Positions 34,640 to 49,606 of a DNA stretch of 64,000 nucleotides are shown here, one piece after another. This DNA is from Rutidosis leptorrhynchoides. Taxonomy: Eukaryota; Streptophyta; Magnoliopsida; Asterales; Asteraceae. The notes under the pieces were generated by a model. The model ran no database searches, was not told where the DNA came from, and saw nothing but the letters and a program-made list of their open reading frames with translations. The stretch spans positions 368,484,001-368,548,000 of the forward strand of contig NC_092337.1 of NCBI RefSeq assembly GCF_046630445.1. Reading direction: 5' to 3'. Numbering within the stretch: position 1 is the stretch's first letter; every line of letters begins with the position of its first letter. A program made the translations under genes and the position numbers.

Positions 34640-34984
34640 TCAATTTTTCAATAACTTTTCTTCTAAACATATGAACGGTCCTTCTCTGCATAGAGTAACA
34701 AATTCGGTATTTGAATATGTTTGATTGTTCGAACATTTACCTTCGTGTGACCATTTTCCGCATTTATGACATCTTTCAAGATGTCGTGCTCTTCTTTTTG
34801 TTGCGGATTTTGATTTTCCTTTACCAAAATGTATCTTATTATGATTGTTCCTGAGTTCTTTCCTTACTTCGTTCATTTTTCCTCTTATGAATGATACCAG
34901 TTCACTCGGGAGTGTGTCATTATTACGTTTAGTAATCAAAGCATGTAACATTAGACCATGGTTCAAATCAAAGGAATTCTTCAT
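34640..34984 (-). CDS. Small zinc-knuckle ORF in element D, 114 aa
   Basis: It starts at ATG 34984 (MKNSFDLNHGLMLHALITKR) and ends at TAA 34640. The middle is basic (FGKGKSKSATKRRARHLERC) and is followed by a single CCHC-like knuckle, CHKCGKWSHEGKC. A splice-acceptor-like TTTCTTTTAG precedes the start. A basic stretch plus a CCHC knuckle suggests nucleic-acid binding. It has no breaks, unlike the neighbouring pol, but its role in the element is unknown. It lies between the second protease domain and ORF1. Confidence 0.6.
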   Translation of the reverse strand: MKNSFDLNHGLMLHALITKRNNDTLPSELVSFIRGKMNEVRKELRNNHNKIHFGKGKSKSATKRRARHLERCHKCGKWSHEGKCSNNQTYSNTEFVTLCREGPFICLEEKLLKN

Positions 34985-35292
34985 CTCGTAAAACCTAAAA
35001 GAAATAAAAATTCAGAAAGGAGGGAGAAGACTAGTTCTTTAGGGTCTGCTAGGGAAAGACCATTCGGATTCCATTTTCGAAACTATACGAAAACAGAATA
35101 TCTAACTCTAACAGAAATACATATTACCCTTAAAAGATTCGAATCTTCCCACACTTAGTTAGCTGTGGTGTCAAAATTGTGATTAACTTCATTTTCAATT
35201 GGACTATCAACAACTTGTATATCTCTGACTTTTGCTTCAAGCCAATTGTTGATTTCCTCTGTAACTTTCACAAATTCAACTAACATTGCCTT

Positions 35293-36534
35293 TTATTTAG
35301 GCGACAAATTGGATACTAATCGGTTACATAACTTAAAGTTCCCCTTAATCCTAGCATCTTGAATTCGTTTATAAAGTTTCTTCGTTGAACTGTTAAAAAC
35401 GGGTTCATCTAATTTCGTATCAACAACAGGATTCTTTGTTATCAGGTCATCATTGGTTGTTGCTTCATCTTTCCCACACTTAGGCGTTTTTATTGGTTCA
35501 ATAGTTTTGGTTGGTGGAGATCTAAACTTTCGGTTCACAAAGGTAACCGATTTGTCACCATCCCTAAGTGTCATTCTACCTTCTCTTACATTAATGAATG
35601 CTTCGGTAGTTGCTAAAAATGGGCAACCTAAAATTAGAGGAATATCAATGTCTTCCTCTATATTAATAACTATAAAGTTTGCAATAAAGGTCAAACTTCC
35701 CACTTTAACAAGTAAATTATTGGCTATTCCAACCGGGTGTTTAATGGTTTGATTAAATAATTGAACACCTATTCTGGTTGGTCTTAATTTACCCACACCT
35801 AATCTTTTGTATAAAGAAAGAGGCATAACATTTGCACTTGCTCCTAAATCTGCGAGTCCATTATACATAGCACCATCATTAAGCAAGCAAGAAATGATAA
35901 ATTCACCAGGGTCTCCTACTTTAGTAAGTAGAGTTGGTTTGTTAACCTTTTCCAAGTGATCTTTTCTTGGTTCTTTCACTTCTACTTGAACTTCTTGTTC
36001 ACAATTTTCTTCGTTTCTTAGAATTGGAGGTTTGTATAGGAATTCTTCTTCATCACTCCAATTTGAAGCTTCCCCGTCTTCCAATTTTGGTTTTTCATAT
36101 GTTGTTGATAACATATTTATGTTTTCATTCTGAGGGTTTTCTTGGGTGGTGAAATTATGATTGACTTCATTGTCAACTTCCATCGGACCATGTATGTAAT
36201 ATTTAACTCTGTGACCATTAACTTTAAATTCAATACCATTTGAATTTATCAACTCTATTGTTCCATATGGGAAAACTCTTTTGACTATGAATGGTCCAGA
36301 CCATCTAGATTTCAATTTTCCAGGAAATAGCTTGAATCGTGAATTGAAAATAAGAACTCTGTCTCCTTCCTTAAATTCTTTTGAACTTCTGATTCTTTTA
36401 TCATGCCATTTCTTCGTTCTTTCCTTATAGATTAACGAATTTTCGTATGCTTCATGTCTTAATTCTTCTAATTCGTTTAATTGACTTAACCGTAGACGTC
36501 CAGCTTCATGTAAATCAAGATTACATGTCTTCAA
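35293..36534 (-). CDS. Integrase C-terminal region fused to a second retropepsin-like domain (D)
   Basis: This open 413-codon segment continues pol on the far side of S2. Residues 1-115 are the integrase C-terminus ([20 protein letters not shown], then [19 protein letters not shown]). A linker of about 90 residues rich in Glu/Asn follows. From about residue 205 there is a retropepsin-like domain: [20 protein letters not shown], then [19 protein letters not shown] and [20 protein letters not shown]. It closely parallels the normal PR of D at 42500-43034 (LADLGASINLM, then RPFLNTAKAIIDV). After the TAA at 35293-35295 the frame stays open to 35155. A protease domain after integrase is not the standard Ty3/gypsy order. 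Loss of function elsewhere in D means it is probably not expressed now. Confidence 0.85.
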   Translation of the reverse strand: MKTCNLDLHEAGRLRLSQLNELEELRHEAYENSLIYKERTKKWHDKRIRSSKEFKEGDRVLIFNSRFKLFPGKLKSRWSGPFIVKRVFPYGTIELINSNGIEFKVNGHRVKYYIHGPMEVDNEVNHNFTTQENPQNENINMLSTTYEKPKLEDGEASNWSDEEEFLYKPPILRNEENCEQEVQVEVKEPRKDHLEKVNKPTLLTKVGDPGEFIISCLLNDGAMYNGLADLGASANVMPLSLYKRLGVGKLRPTRIGVQLFNQTIKHPVGIANNLLVKVGSLTFIANFIVINIEEDIDIPLILGCPFLATTEAFINVREGRMTLRDGDKSVTFVNRKFRSPPTKTIEPIKTPKCGKDEATTNDDLITKNPVVDTKLDEPVFNSSTKKLYKRIQDARIKGNFKLCNRLVSNLSPK

Positions 36535-39500
36535 TGAAATGTCCCGTTCATATTGATTATAAACATTCCATATTAATTGATTTCGTTGCGAGGTTTTGAC
36601 CTCTATATGAGACGTTTTTCAAAGACTGCATTCATTTTTAAAACAACCATAACCTTTATTTTATCAATAAAGGTTTCAAAAGCATTACGTAGATTATCAA
36701 ATAATGATAATCTAAAATATACTGTTTACACACGACCATTACATAATGATTTACAATAGAAATATATTACATCGACATATGTTTCTTAAATGCAGTTTTT
36801 ACACAATATCATACAAACATGGACTCTAAATCTTGTCCTTATTTTAGTATGCAACAGCGGAAGCTCTTAGTATTCACCTGAGAATAAACATGCTTTAAAC
36901 GTCAACAAAAATGTTGGTGAGTTATAGGTTTAACCTATATATATATATATCAAATCGTAACAATAGACCACAAGATTTCATATTTCAATACACATCCCAT
37001 ACATAGAGATAAAAATCATTCATATGGTGAACACTTGGTAATCGAAAATTAACAAGATGCATATATAAGAATATCCCCATCATTCCGGGACACCCTTCGG
37101 ATATGATATAAATTTCGAAGTACTAAAGCATCCGGTACTTTGGATGGGGTTTGTTAGGCCCAATAGATCTATCTTTAGGATTCGCGTCAATTAGGGTGTC
37201 TGTTCCCTAATTCTTAGATTACCAGACTTAATAAAAAGGGGCATATTCGATTTTGATAATTCAACCATAGAATGTAGTTTCACGTACTTGTGTCTATTTT
37301 GTAAATCATTTATAAAACCTGCATGTATTCTCATCCCAAAAATATTAGATTTTAAAAGTGGGACTATAACTCACTTTCACAGATTTTTACTTCGTCGGGA
37401 AGTAAGACTTGGCCACTGGTCGATTCACGAACCTATAACAAATATGTACATATATATCAAAGTATATTCAAAATATATTTACAACACTTTTAATACATTT
37501 TGATGTTTTAAGTTTATTAAGTCAGCTGTCCTCGTTAGTAACCTACAACTAGTTGTCCAACGTTAGATGTACAGAAAAAATTGATATATATTATCTTGAA
37601 TCAATCCACGACCCAGTGTATACACGTCTCAGGCTAGATCACAACTCAAAGTATATATATTTTTGGAATCAACCTCAACCCTGTATAGCTAACTCCCACA
37701 TTACTGCATATAGAGTGTCTATGGTTGTTCCAAATAATATATACACATGGGTCGATATGATATGTCAAAACATTTGCATACGTGTCTATGGTATCCCAAG
37801 ATTACATAATATATTAGAATACATGTATAATACAATATAAGTTAGCTAGGATATGATTAATATAGATTTGTTACCAATTTTCACATTGCTACAACAAGAA
37901 AAATTATCCAATCTTGTTTTACCCATAACTTCTTCATTTTAAATCCGTTTTGAGTGAATGAAATTGCTATGGTTTCATATTGAACTCTATTTTATGAATC
38001 TAAACATAAAAAGTATAGGTTTATATTCGGAAATATAAGTTACAAGTCGTTTTTGTAAAGGTAGTCATTTCAGTCGAAAGAACGACGTCTAGATGACCAT
38101 TTTAGAAAACATACTTCCACTTTGAGTTTAATCATGATTTTTGGATATAGTTTCATGTTCATAAGAAAAATCATTTTCCCATAAGAACAACTTTTAAATC
38201 AAAGTTTATCATAGTTTTTAATTAACTAACCCAAAACAGTCCGCGGTGTTACTACGACGGCGTATGTCCGGTTTTACAATGTTCTTCGTGTTTCCAGGTT
38301 TTAAATCATTAGGTTAGTATATAATATAGATATAGAACATGTGTTTAGTTGATTTTAAAAGTCAATTTAGAAGGATTAACTTTTGTTTGCGAACAAGTTT
38401 AGAATTAACTAAACTATGTTCTAGTGATTACAAGGTTAAACCTTCGAATAAGATAGCTTTATATGTATGAATCGAATGATGTTATGAACATCATTACAAC
38501 CTAAAGTTTTCTGGATAAAGCTACTGGAAATGAGAAAAATGGATCTAGCTTCAAAGGATCCTTGGATGGCTTGAAAGTTCTTGAAGCAGAATCATGACAC
38601 GAAAACAAGTTCAAGTAAGATTTCCACTTGAAATAAGATTGTTATAGTTATAGAAACTGAATCAAAGTTTGAATATGAGTATTACCTTGTATTAGAAAGA
38701 TATCTTACTGTAAATAAGAAAGATTTCTTGAGGTTGGATGATCACTCTACAAGATTGGAAGTAAGCTAGCAAACTTGGAAGTATTCTTGATTTTATGAAA
38801 CTAGAACTTGTAGAATTTATGAAGAACACTTAGAACTTGAAGATAGAACTTGAGAGAGATTAATTAGATAAAGAAAATTGAAGAATGAAAGTGTTTGTAG
38901 GTGTTTTTGGTCGTTGGTGTATGGATTAGATATATAGGATATGTAATTTTGTTTTCATGTAAATAAGTCATGAATGATTACTCATATTTTTGTAATTTTA
39001 TGAGATATTTCATGCTAGTTGCTAAATGATGGTTTCCACATGTGTTAGGTGACTCACATGGGCTGCTAAGAGCTAATCATTAGAGTGTATATACTAATAG
39101 TACATACATCTAAAAGATGTGTATTGTACGAGTACGAATACGGGTGCATACGAGTAGAATTGTTGATGAAACTGAACGAGGATGTAATTGTAAGCATTTT
39201 TGTTAAGTAGAAGTATTTTGATAAGTGTATTGAAGTCTTTCAAAATTGTATGAATACATATTAAAACACTACATGTATATACATTTTAATTGAGTCGTTA
39301 AGTCATCGTTAGTCGTTACATGTAAGTGTTGTTTTGAAACCTTTAGGTTAACGATCTTGTTAAATGTTGTTAACCCATTATTTATTAAATCAAATGAGAT
39401 GTTAAATTATTACATTATCATGATATCATGATGTATTAATATATCTTAATATGATATATATACATTAAATGTTGTTACAACGATAATCGTTACATATATG

Positions 39501-39821
39501 TCTCGTTTCAAAATCATTAAGTTAGTAGTCTTGTTTTTACATATATAGTTCATTGCTAATATACTTAATGATATGTTTACTTATCATAATATCATGTTAA
39601 CTATATATATATATCCATATATATGTCATCATATAGTTTTTACAAGTTTTAACTTTCGTGAATTGCCGGTCAACTTGGGTGGTCAATTGTCTATATGAAA
39701 CCTATTTCAATTAATCAAGTCTTAACAAGTTTGATTGCTTAACATGTTGGAAACACTTAATCATGTAAATAACAATTTCATTTAATATATATATAAACAT
39801 GAAAAAGTTCGGGTCACTACA
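36535..39821 (-). mobile_element. Solo LTR S2, 3.3 kb, inserted in D integrase
   Basis: It is a close copy of S1 (7028-10448) with the same ends, TGAAATGTCCCGTTC and GGGTCACTACA. The exact target duplication is TTCAA (36530-36534 and 39822-39826). Removing it rejoins the D integrase frame between HKAFWALK and [12 protein letters not shown]. It has no internal genes. Confidence 0.85.
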
Positions 39822-39826
39822 TTCAA

Positions 39827-42800
39827 AGCCCAAAATGCTTTGTGCTCAATTTCTACTGGAAGGTGACATGCTTTTTCGTAAACGAGTTTAAAAGGTGTTG
39901 TTCCAATTGGAGTTTTGTAGGCTGTTCTAAAAGCCCAGAGTGCATCCTCTAATTTCATGGATCATTCCTTCGGATTTGATCCTACGATTTTCTCTAGAAT
40001 ACGTTTTAATGCTCGGTTGGTATTTTCAACTTGTCCACTTGTTTGTGGATGATAAGCGGTTGAGATTTTATGAGTCACTCCATATCTTTTGAGAACTTTC
40101 TCAAGTTGATTATTACAAAAATGAGTACCTCGATCACTTATTAAAGCTTTCGGTGTTCCAAACCTTGCAAAAAGACGTTTTAAGAAGTTGACTACAACTC
40201 GTGTATCGTTAGTTGGGAGAGCTTGTGCTTCTGCCCATTTAGATACATAATAAATGGCAACGAGAATGTAGAGATTATTATGAGATTTTGGAAATGGACC
40301 CATAAAGTCAATACCCCAAACGTCAAATACTTCACATACTTGAATGACATTTTGTGGCATTTCATCACGTTGACTTATTTTTCCGGCCCTTTGACAAGCA
40401 ACACAGGATTTACAAAAAAGGTGTGCGTCTTTGAAAATTGTAGGCCAATAGAATCCAGCATCGTAAACTTTTCTTGCTGTTAGTTGAGGCCCATAATGCC
40501 CTCCTGTTGGTCCTGTGTGACAATGGTTTAAGATTTTACTAGCTTCATCTACGAATACACATTGGCGTATTATTCCATCGGGACAACTTTTAAACAAATG
40601 TGGATCTTCCCAGAAATAGTGTTTTATATCACTAAAGAATTTCTTTCGTTTTTGGTACGACAACCCTTTTTCAAGGAATCCACATACTAAGTAGTTTGCA
40701 TAGTCTGCAAACCATGGAATTTCACTATAATCGATCTTAAATAGATATTCATCAGGAAAGTTATCTTGTATGGTCGATTCATTTAGAACTTCTAATTCAG
40801 GATTTTCAGGACGAGAAAGATGATCAGCGGCGAGATTTTCTGCTCCCTTTTTGTCTCAGATTTCAATATCGAACTCTTGTAAGAGTAAGATCCAACGAAT
40901 TAATCGTGGTTTGGCATCTTGTTACGAAAATAGGTATCTAAGAGCAGAATGGTCGGTATAGACCACCGTTTTAGCTAAAACGAGATATGAACAAAATTTG
41001 TCAAAAGCAAAGACAATAGCAAGGAGTTCTTTTTCAGTAGTTGTGTAATTCGTTTGTGCTCCTTGTAACGTCTTACTAGCATAATAAATAGGTTGAAATC
41101 GTTTTTCAATCCTTTGTCCTAAAACGGCTCCCATTGCAAAATCACTTGTATCGCACATGAGTTCAAATGGTAGATTCCAATTTGGAGTTATCATGATCGG
41201 TGCATTAGTGAGTTTTTCTTTAAGAATATTAAAAGATTTGATGCATTCATCCGAAAAGATGAATGGAGCATCCTTTTCTAGGAGTTTATTCATAGGAGTG
41301 GCAATTTTAGAAAAATCTTTTATGAAACGTCGGTAAAAATCGGCATGTCCTAGAAAACTCCTAACTCCTCTAACATTGGTGGAATGTGAAAGTTTAGCAA
41401 TTACATCTACTTTAGCTCTATCCACTTCAATTCCTTCCTTTGAAATTTTATGACCAAGAACGATGCCTTTTTAACCATGAAATGACATTTCTCCTAATTA
41501 AGAACTAGATTTGATTGTTCGCATCTAATAAGCATTCATTCAAGATTAACTAGACATGATTCAAATGTATCACCAAAGACTGAAAAGTCATCCATGAAAA
41601 CTTCCATGCATTCTTCTATCATGTCGTGAAAAATCGCCATCATGAACCTTTGAAAGGTTGCAGAGGCATTGCAAAGTCTAAATGGCATGCGTTTATAAGC
41701 AAAAGTACCATAAGGGCACGTGAACGTGGTTTTCTCTTGGTCCTCGGGTGCTATTGGAATTTGAGAGTATCCGGAGAAACCGTCAAGAAAACAATAGTAA
41801 CTGTTTCCAGCTAATCTTTCCAACATTTGATCAATGAAAGGTAAGGGAAAGTGATCTTTTCTGGTGGCGTCATTTAATTTTCTATAATCAATACAAACAC
41901 GCTATCCTGTTACAGTCCTAGTAAGAATAAGCTCATTTTTTTCATTTGTGATGACAGTCATGCCACCCTTCTTAGGTACGCATTGAACTGGGCTTACCCA
42001 TGGACTATCAGAGATTGGATAAATTAAACCTGCATCTAGCAGTTTAATAATTTCTTTCTTAACAACATCTTGCATATTAGGATTTAGTCTTCGTTGGCGT
42101 TGCACATAGGTTTTATGGCCTTTTTCCATAAGGATTTTATGTGTGCAATACGAAGGACTTATGCCTTTAATGTCATGAATTTTCCATGCAATAGCTGGTT
42201 TATGAGCTTTTAGCACAGAAATGAGTCGAGATTTTTCATTTTCAGTAAGAGAAGATGATATTATTACAGGTAATTCAGATTTACCATGTAAATAAGCGTA
42301 TTCCAAATGGGTTGGAAGTGGCTTTAATTCTAATATTGGTGGTTCTTCTATTGATGATTTGTATCGATATCTGTCTTCCTCTTTTAGCATTTGAAGTTCT
42401 TCTGTTGTTGGTTCGTATTCATTAGCCATGAGTACGGCTAACATTTCAGCTACATCAATTGGTTCAGTTCCTTCTCCTAAAGAACATTCTCCTATTCCTT
42501 GCAATTCTGTAAATTCTTCTAACAATTCTGCATGTGAATCTATAGTTTGAATATAATAACATGTATCATCTGCAGATTGTGGTTGTTGCATGGCTCTATC
42601 AACAGAAAAGGTAAAACTCTCGTCCTCTATACTTAGGGTCAATTTCTTACCAAACACGTCTATTATTGCTTTAGCTGTGTTTAAGAATGGTCTTCCTAAT
42701 ATGAGAGGAACTCGAGAATCTTCTTTCATGTCCAGAATAAAAAATCTACTGGAAATACTAAAGTACCAACTTTAACTAGCACGTTCTCCATTATCCCTCT

Positions 42801-43043
42801 AGGATATTTTACTGATCGATCGGCTAGTTGTATGCTTATTCTTGTTGGTTTCAATTCTCCAAGGTCTAGTTTAGCGTATAGTGAATACGACATTAAATTT
42901 ATACTAGCACCTAAGTCTGCCAATGCTTCTATTGAACTAAGACTACCCAGAAAACATGGAATTGTGAAACTTTCTGGATCTGAGAGTTTTTCTGGTATCT
43001 TATTCAACAGCACTGCAGAACAATTAGCATTCATAGTAACAGC
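39827..43043 (-). pseudogene. Element D pol: PR-RT-RNase H-integrase core
   Basis: In order on the minus strand: PR with LADLGASINLM (about 42900) and LILGRPFLNT; RT with CIDYRKLN, FLDGFSGYSQIPI and the catalytic VFMDDFSVFG (about 41590); RNase H with CDTSDFAMGAVLGQ and YTDHSALRYLF; integrase HHCC region ([18 protein letters not shown]... [13 protein letters not shown]) and LISDRGTHF plus GQVENTNR. Breaks: one extra base near 42727 shifts PR; TAG at about 41900 replaces Trp before RVCIDY; stops near 41535, 41500 and 40922; TGA near 40858; TGA at 39962 replaces Trp. The first integrase aspartate appears replaced (IYYVSKW where the family has DYVSKW). The combination is typical of Athila pol; this copy is dead. 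Confidence 0.88.
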
Positions 43044-45006
43044 CTAAAGTTCTTCCATTTTCTTTCTATTTGTGATTAGATCTTTCAGGAATTTAGCATA
43101 CCTTGGCATTCCTGAAATCACATCAATGAAAGGAAGATTGACATTTATTTGTTTAAACATATCCAGGAATTTGGATTGCTCGACTTCAAGTCTTTCTTTT
43201 CTCATTTTACTTGAGTAAGGAAGTGGTGGTTGGTATGGTTTAACATAAGGCTTTGCCTTAACTGTGTTATCTTCATTAACCTTTTCAACAACCGGTTCTG
43301 TTTCCTTATCTTGATCAGGCTGTGGTGCCTGTGGAGTGGGAATAGAGTCATCAGAAATTTCAGGTGGTTTAAGTGTAATACCACTTCTCGTGGTAATGGC
43401 TTTAGTTGTTTCATTCCAGGGGTTAGCATTTGTATCGCTGGGTAGACTCCTCGGTTTTCTTTCACCTATCAACCTTGCTAGGTTGCTTACTTCTTGTTCC
43501 AGATTTTGAATAGAAGCTTGTTGATTTCTAAATGCTTGAGTATTTTGTTCATTCGTTTGTTTATGAGATGTGAAAAAATGCGTTTGAGATTCAACTAGCT
43601 TCGACATCATGTCTTCTAAATTTGGCTTTTTATCATCAGTTTGTGGTGGTTTATTTTGAAAAATAGGTCTTTGCTGATTGTAAGTATTATTAGATACTTG
43701 TTGATTGCTAGGACCTTGTTGGTTGTTGTATGGAACATTTAGATTATAATTCTAGTTTTGATTGAAGTTTGGTCTTGGCGGTTGATAATTATTCTGATAA
43801 TTATTTCCAGGCCTTTGGTTCATGTATGAAACATTCTCTCTTTGTTCCATTGTTTGTTCAATACTGAGACAATCTTTTGTCAAATGTGGTCCTCCACGCT
43901 GTTCACAACTAATTCGTATTGCATGAATATCTTTAGTCATCTTTTCCATTCGTCTCTCGAAAGCATCTATCTTTGTGGAAATGGAATCAAGGTCATGGCT
44001 AGAATCGGCTCTAGCCGCTTTAGATGACCTAACGATGTCTTTTTCTTGATGCCACTCATGTGAGTGGGAAGCAGTGTTATCAATAATTTTGTAAGCTTCA
44101 GTTGCGGTTTTCTTCATAATGGAACCACCATCTGATATGTCAATGTCTTTTCGTGTAGTAATATCGCATCCTTGGTAGAATATTTGTACTATTGATAAGT
44201 GTCTAAACCATGTTGCGGACATCCTCTTAACAACTTTCCAAATCTTGTCTACGCCTCATACAGAGTTTCATTTGGCTTTTGCGTGAACGTAACAATTTCT
44301 CCTTGAAGTCTCACGGCTTTAGATGCCAGAAAGAATTGTTTAAGAAAATTTTCAACTAAGACATCCCATGTATCAATCACTCCTTCAGGTAACTATTCTA
44401 ACCAATCTTTGGCTTCTCCCTTTAAAGTCCAGGGAAATAACATGAGATATATCTGTTCATCTTTAACTTCTCTGATTTTGAATAGAGTACAGATCCTATT
44501 AAAGGTTCGAAGATGTTCGTTTGGATCTTCCTTCGGCGCACCACTAAATTGGCATTGATTAGTTACCATGTGTAGGATTTGTCCTTTGATTTCATAATCT
44601 GGTGCATTAATGTCTGGTTGAGTAATTGCGTGACCTTGGCCAGTGCGTTTAGCCCTCATTCGGTCTTCCATACTTAGAGGTTCCAGATTTTCCATGATTG
44701 AAATTGTTGAATCTGAATCACTAGAGGATTCTGACTTAATGGGTTCTTCCTCGACAATCTCTGGATGAGTGATTTGTGGTTCAGGAGGAATGATTAGTGT
44801 TTCAGGATCTCTGAATTGTCCCTAAATATCCTCCGGATTCTCAATTGTGAGGTCGGGTTCAAAAAATGGATTATCGAAAATTTGAATTGGAGTACTTGGT
44901 CGACTAGATAACGATTCTAAAGAAAAATCAACGGCGACAATATTGGCTAGATGTCTTGATCGAGTTACAGGTGGTGAACGTATGAAAGGTGGTGAAAGTT
45001 CACTGA
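43044..45006 (-). pseudogene. Element D gag
   Basis: Pieces of one Athila-type gag read down the minus strand: N-terminal VTRSRHLANIVAVDFSLESL up to the junction with E; MENLEPLSMEDRMRAKRTGQ; capsid part FSGAPKEDPNEHLRTFNRIC and GEAKDWLE; FYQGCDITTRKDID; knuckle-like CEQRGGPHLTKDC with one Cys changed to Arg; then a Pro/Glu-rich linker leading into PR. Nonsense codons occur near 44823, 44393, 43752 and 43044-43046. The true start lies beyond the E insertion, in 49612-50890, and was not located. Confidence 0.82.
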
Positions 45007-45011
45007 ATGTA

Positions 45012-45861
45012 TGATAATGCTAAAAACGAACATATATTTCATAGCATTATCCCTCAAGAAAGACAAGCTTTTGGTTGCAATTGTTCTATTTACAAGTGAT
45101 ATTCGTTTAAATAATAAAAGGTGAAGATAAAAGACAGATTCGACGAATTGAAGACGCAAACGACCAAAAAGCTAAAAAGTACAAAGTACAATCAAAGTGG
45201 TTTAAATTATTGATGAGAAACGTCTAAAAATTACAAGAGTACGAGCCGCGAAACGCAAAGTACAAGATATTAAATAGTACGAAAGGACGTTCGAAAATCC
45301 GAAACCGGGACCAGAGTCAACTCTCAACGCGCGACGCAACGGACTAAAAATTACAAGTCAACTATGCACATGAATATAATATAATATATAATTAATTCTT
45401 AAAATTATATATATATTATATTATATATTAAAAACCGTCGGCAAACTAGGAGACAAATGATTGTGAGCTGGATCCTTGCTCCATGCGATCGCATGGCCTG
45501 GAGGCCTAATTCCCATGCGATCGCATGGTCTACTTTTTCTGGCCACATTCCTATAAAAGGCAGTCTGGTGCTCGAGCTCAATATACCATTCATCAATCTC
45601 TCTCTCACATATATATATATATATATATAATTTTAATTTTAATTTAATATTAATAATAATAAGGGTATGTTAGCGAATGTTGTAAGTGTGTAAGTCGAAA
45701 TTCTGTCCGTGTAACGCTACGCTAGTATTAATCATTGTAAGTTATGTTCAACCTTTTTAAATTAATGTCTCATAGCTAAGTTATTAGTATGCTTATTTAA
45801 ATCGAAGTAATCGTGATGTTGGGCTAAATATTAAAGACGGGGTAATTGGGCTTTGTACCAT
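45012..45861 (+). mobile_element. Element E 5' LTR, truncated (about 850 bp)
   Basis: It starts TGATAATGCTAAAAACGAAC and follows the 3' LTR until CTTTGTACCAT, where it changes abruptly to 3'-region sequence. It contains the palindrome pair (45482-45527) and TATAAAAGGCAGTC (about 45553). Confidence 0.85.
45482..45527. promoter_or_regulatory. Palindrome pair, 32-bp spacing (E 5' LTR)
   Basis: CATGCGATCGCATG occurs at 45482-45495 and 45514-45527, centres 32 bp apart, both perfect. The TATA-like box CCTATAAAAGGCAG starts about 25 bp after the second copy. Confidence 0.88.
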
Positions 45862-47500
45862 TATTATGCAACCTTTCAAAGGTGCATGATGGGGTTAAAT
45901 TCTTTCGAATTTTAAAATTTTTTGACTTATACACTTGGTTACCATTAAAAATACTAGTAACGCAGTAGTTGTATTAGAATCTGGTGCTCTATGATAATAA
46001 AGAACAGCCATAGTCTTATATACTGACTACCCAATTCTAGTAAAATTTTTCAAAATTTTCAAATAAATGAATTCAAATTCATGTTTATACATATTTATGA
46101 ACGATAAAACTAGGTGTTAACACCGAAATTATTGTTACCTCGGAAAGGACATAAATTGAGAAACAACTTAAAATGTTAGAATTCATTTAAAATGGAATAG
46201 AGGAAAATAAAAAGGCAAAGAAAGGAAAATAAAAGCCAAGTGTGGGAAAAATTTACCAAGTTATTTAGAACATATGACACATATTTTTGTACAAATAATT
46301 GAAGATACTTTTGTTTTGGATGATATTTATCAGTTTTACTCAGTTTATTGTAATATAAAAGGAAGTAAAGTCTTTCGAGAGAAAAATAAACGCGCTTCTT
46401 GATTTAGGCCAGGAAGTTGTCGTCCAGACCAGTTGTAGAGTCTACGAAAAACCTTGAAAAGTTTTATCGAAAATCAGCTGAAAATCCACGGACCTCAGCA
46501 TCAAACAGGGTCGGCAAGTGGTCAGACTTATCCTAACCATGAGAGGATCTATCTCGTACAATGGGGGGGCACCGTGCAAATTAGCTTATAAGACTAATGA
46601 ATCAGATCCCCAGAAAGGATAATCTCCTTAAAGATCAAAAATCAGCTTTTAAGACTGATATTACACAATCCTTGAGATTGACCTTAAAGATTGAGAATTC
46701 AAACTCATGGAATTCGATGATATCTAAACTCGAGCTTGAACGAGAAAATATTTTGATCAAATTACAAACCGTTTTGTTTTCTGAAAACCCTATTTTCAAT
46801 GCGTTCATTACCATTGAACGTAAAATCCTAGGAATTCACCTGGAATTCATTAGGTAACCTGAACCAAATCGGGTGTCAACCGTAAGAACGGTAGTTGCAT
46901 AGCATGGTCGAAGACAGGACCTTGTGCCAGAACGAAAAATTATAGGGTGATCTTTACTATTGCTCCTACCAAGGATAGTAATTGCATCTAACACGATATA
47001 GACCATAATCAAAAGCATGTCACGGGACATTGCCTTAACAGTTGCTTGTTCAACGCTTTCCTTTACAACCGGATGGTAGTTTACCGAAAGGTAATATACG
47101 GAGCAAGTATACTGGACATGTTGCTTTCCTAATACAAGGTTAGCAAGTGGGTGACACAAAACCGCAAGTTTTAAGCTAAAATTTTCAAATCTGAAACCCA
47201 CAAAACCCACAAAAACAATTTCGCAAACACCGGTGACGGGTTATTCCGGAAAACTTATCTAGGGTAAAAGATAGATTGAATTTTCAAAAGATCAAATGTT
47301 TTCATAAAGATCCAATTTCCTAAAGGATCTAAATTTTTATAGTCATGTGGGACTGTAAACCACAATGTTACTACCGTTGTTCATGCCGCCGTATTAAAAT
47401 CACTGATGTACAAAGTGTGAAGAATAAAGAAGTGATTCTTGTATTTTTATTTCAAGACTATATTGCTTGAGGACAAGCAACGCTCAAGTGTGGGAATATT
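45862..47500 (+). other. Element E remaining internal sequence (3' region and polypurine tract)
   Basis: 45893-46512 is the inverse of 30182-30804 in D. 46513-47500 is the family's final 3' segment, lost from D. It ends with CTTGAGGACAAGCAACGCTC and the polypurine-like AAGTGTGGGAATATT (47486-47500) right at the LTR. No ORF is convincing; an 86-codon frame at 46597 has no recognisable domain. Confidence 0.75.

Positions 47501-49606
<2,106 letters not shown>

Noticed and set aside
35142..35153. AAGTGTGGGAAG as an internal polypurine tract of D
   Set aside because: Similar strings also occur by chance in coding sequence (near 35468), so there is no support for a priming role.
46597..46857. 86-codon plus-strand ORF in E
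   Set aside because: It lies in the 3' non-coding region of the D family and has no recognisable domain; the matching D segment is absent, so conservation cannot be tested.
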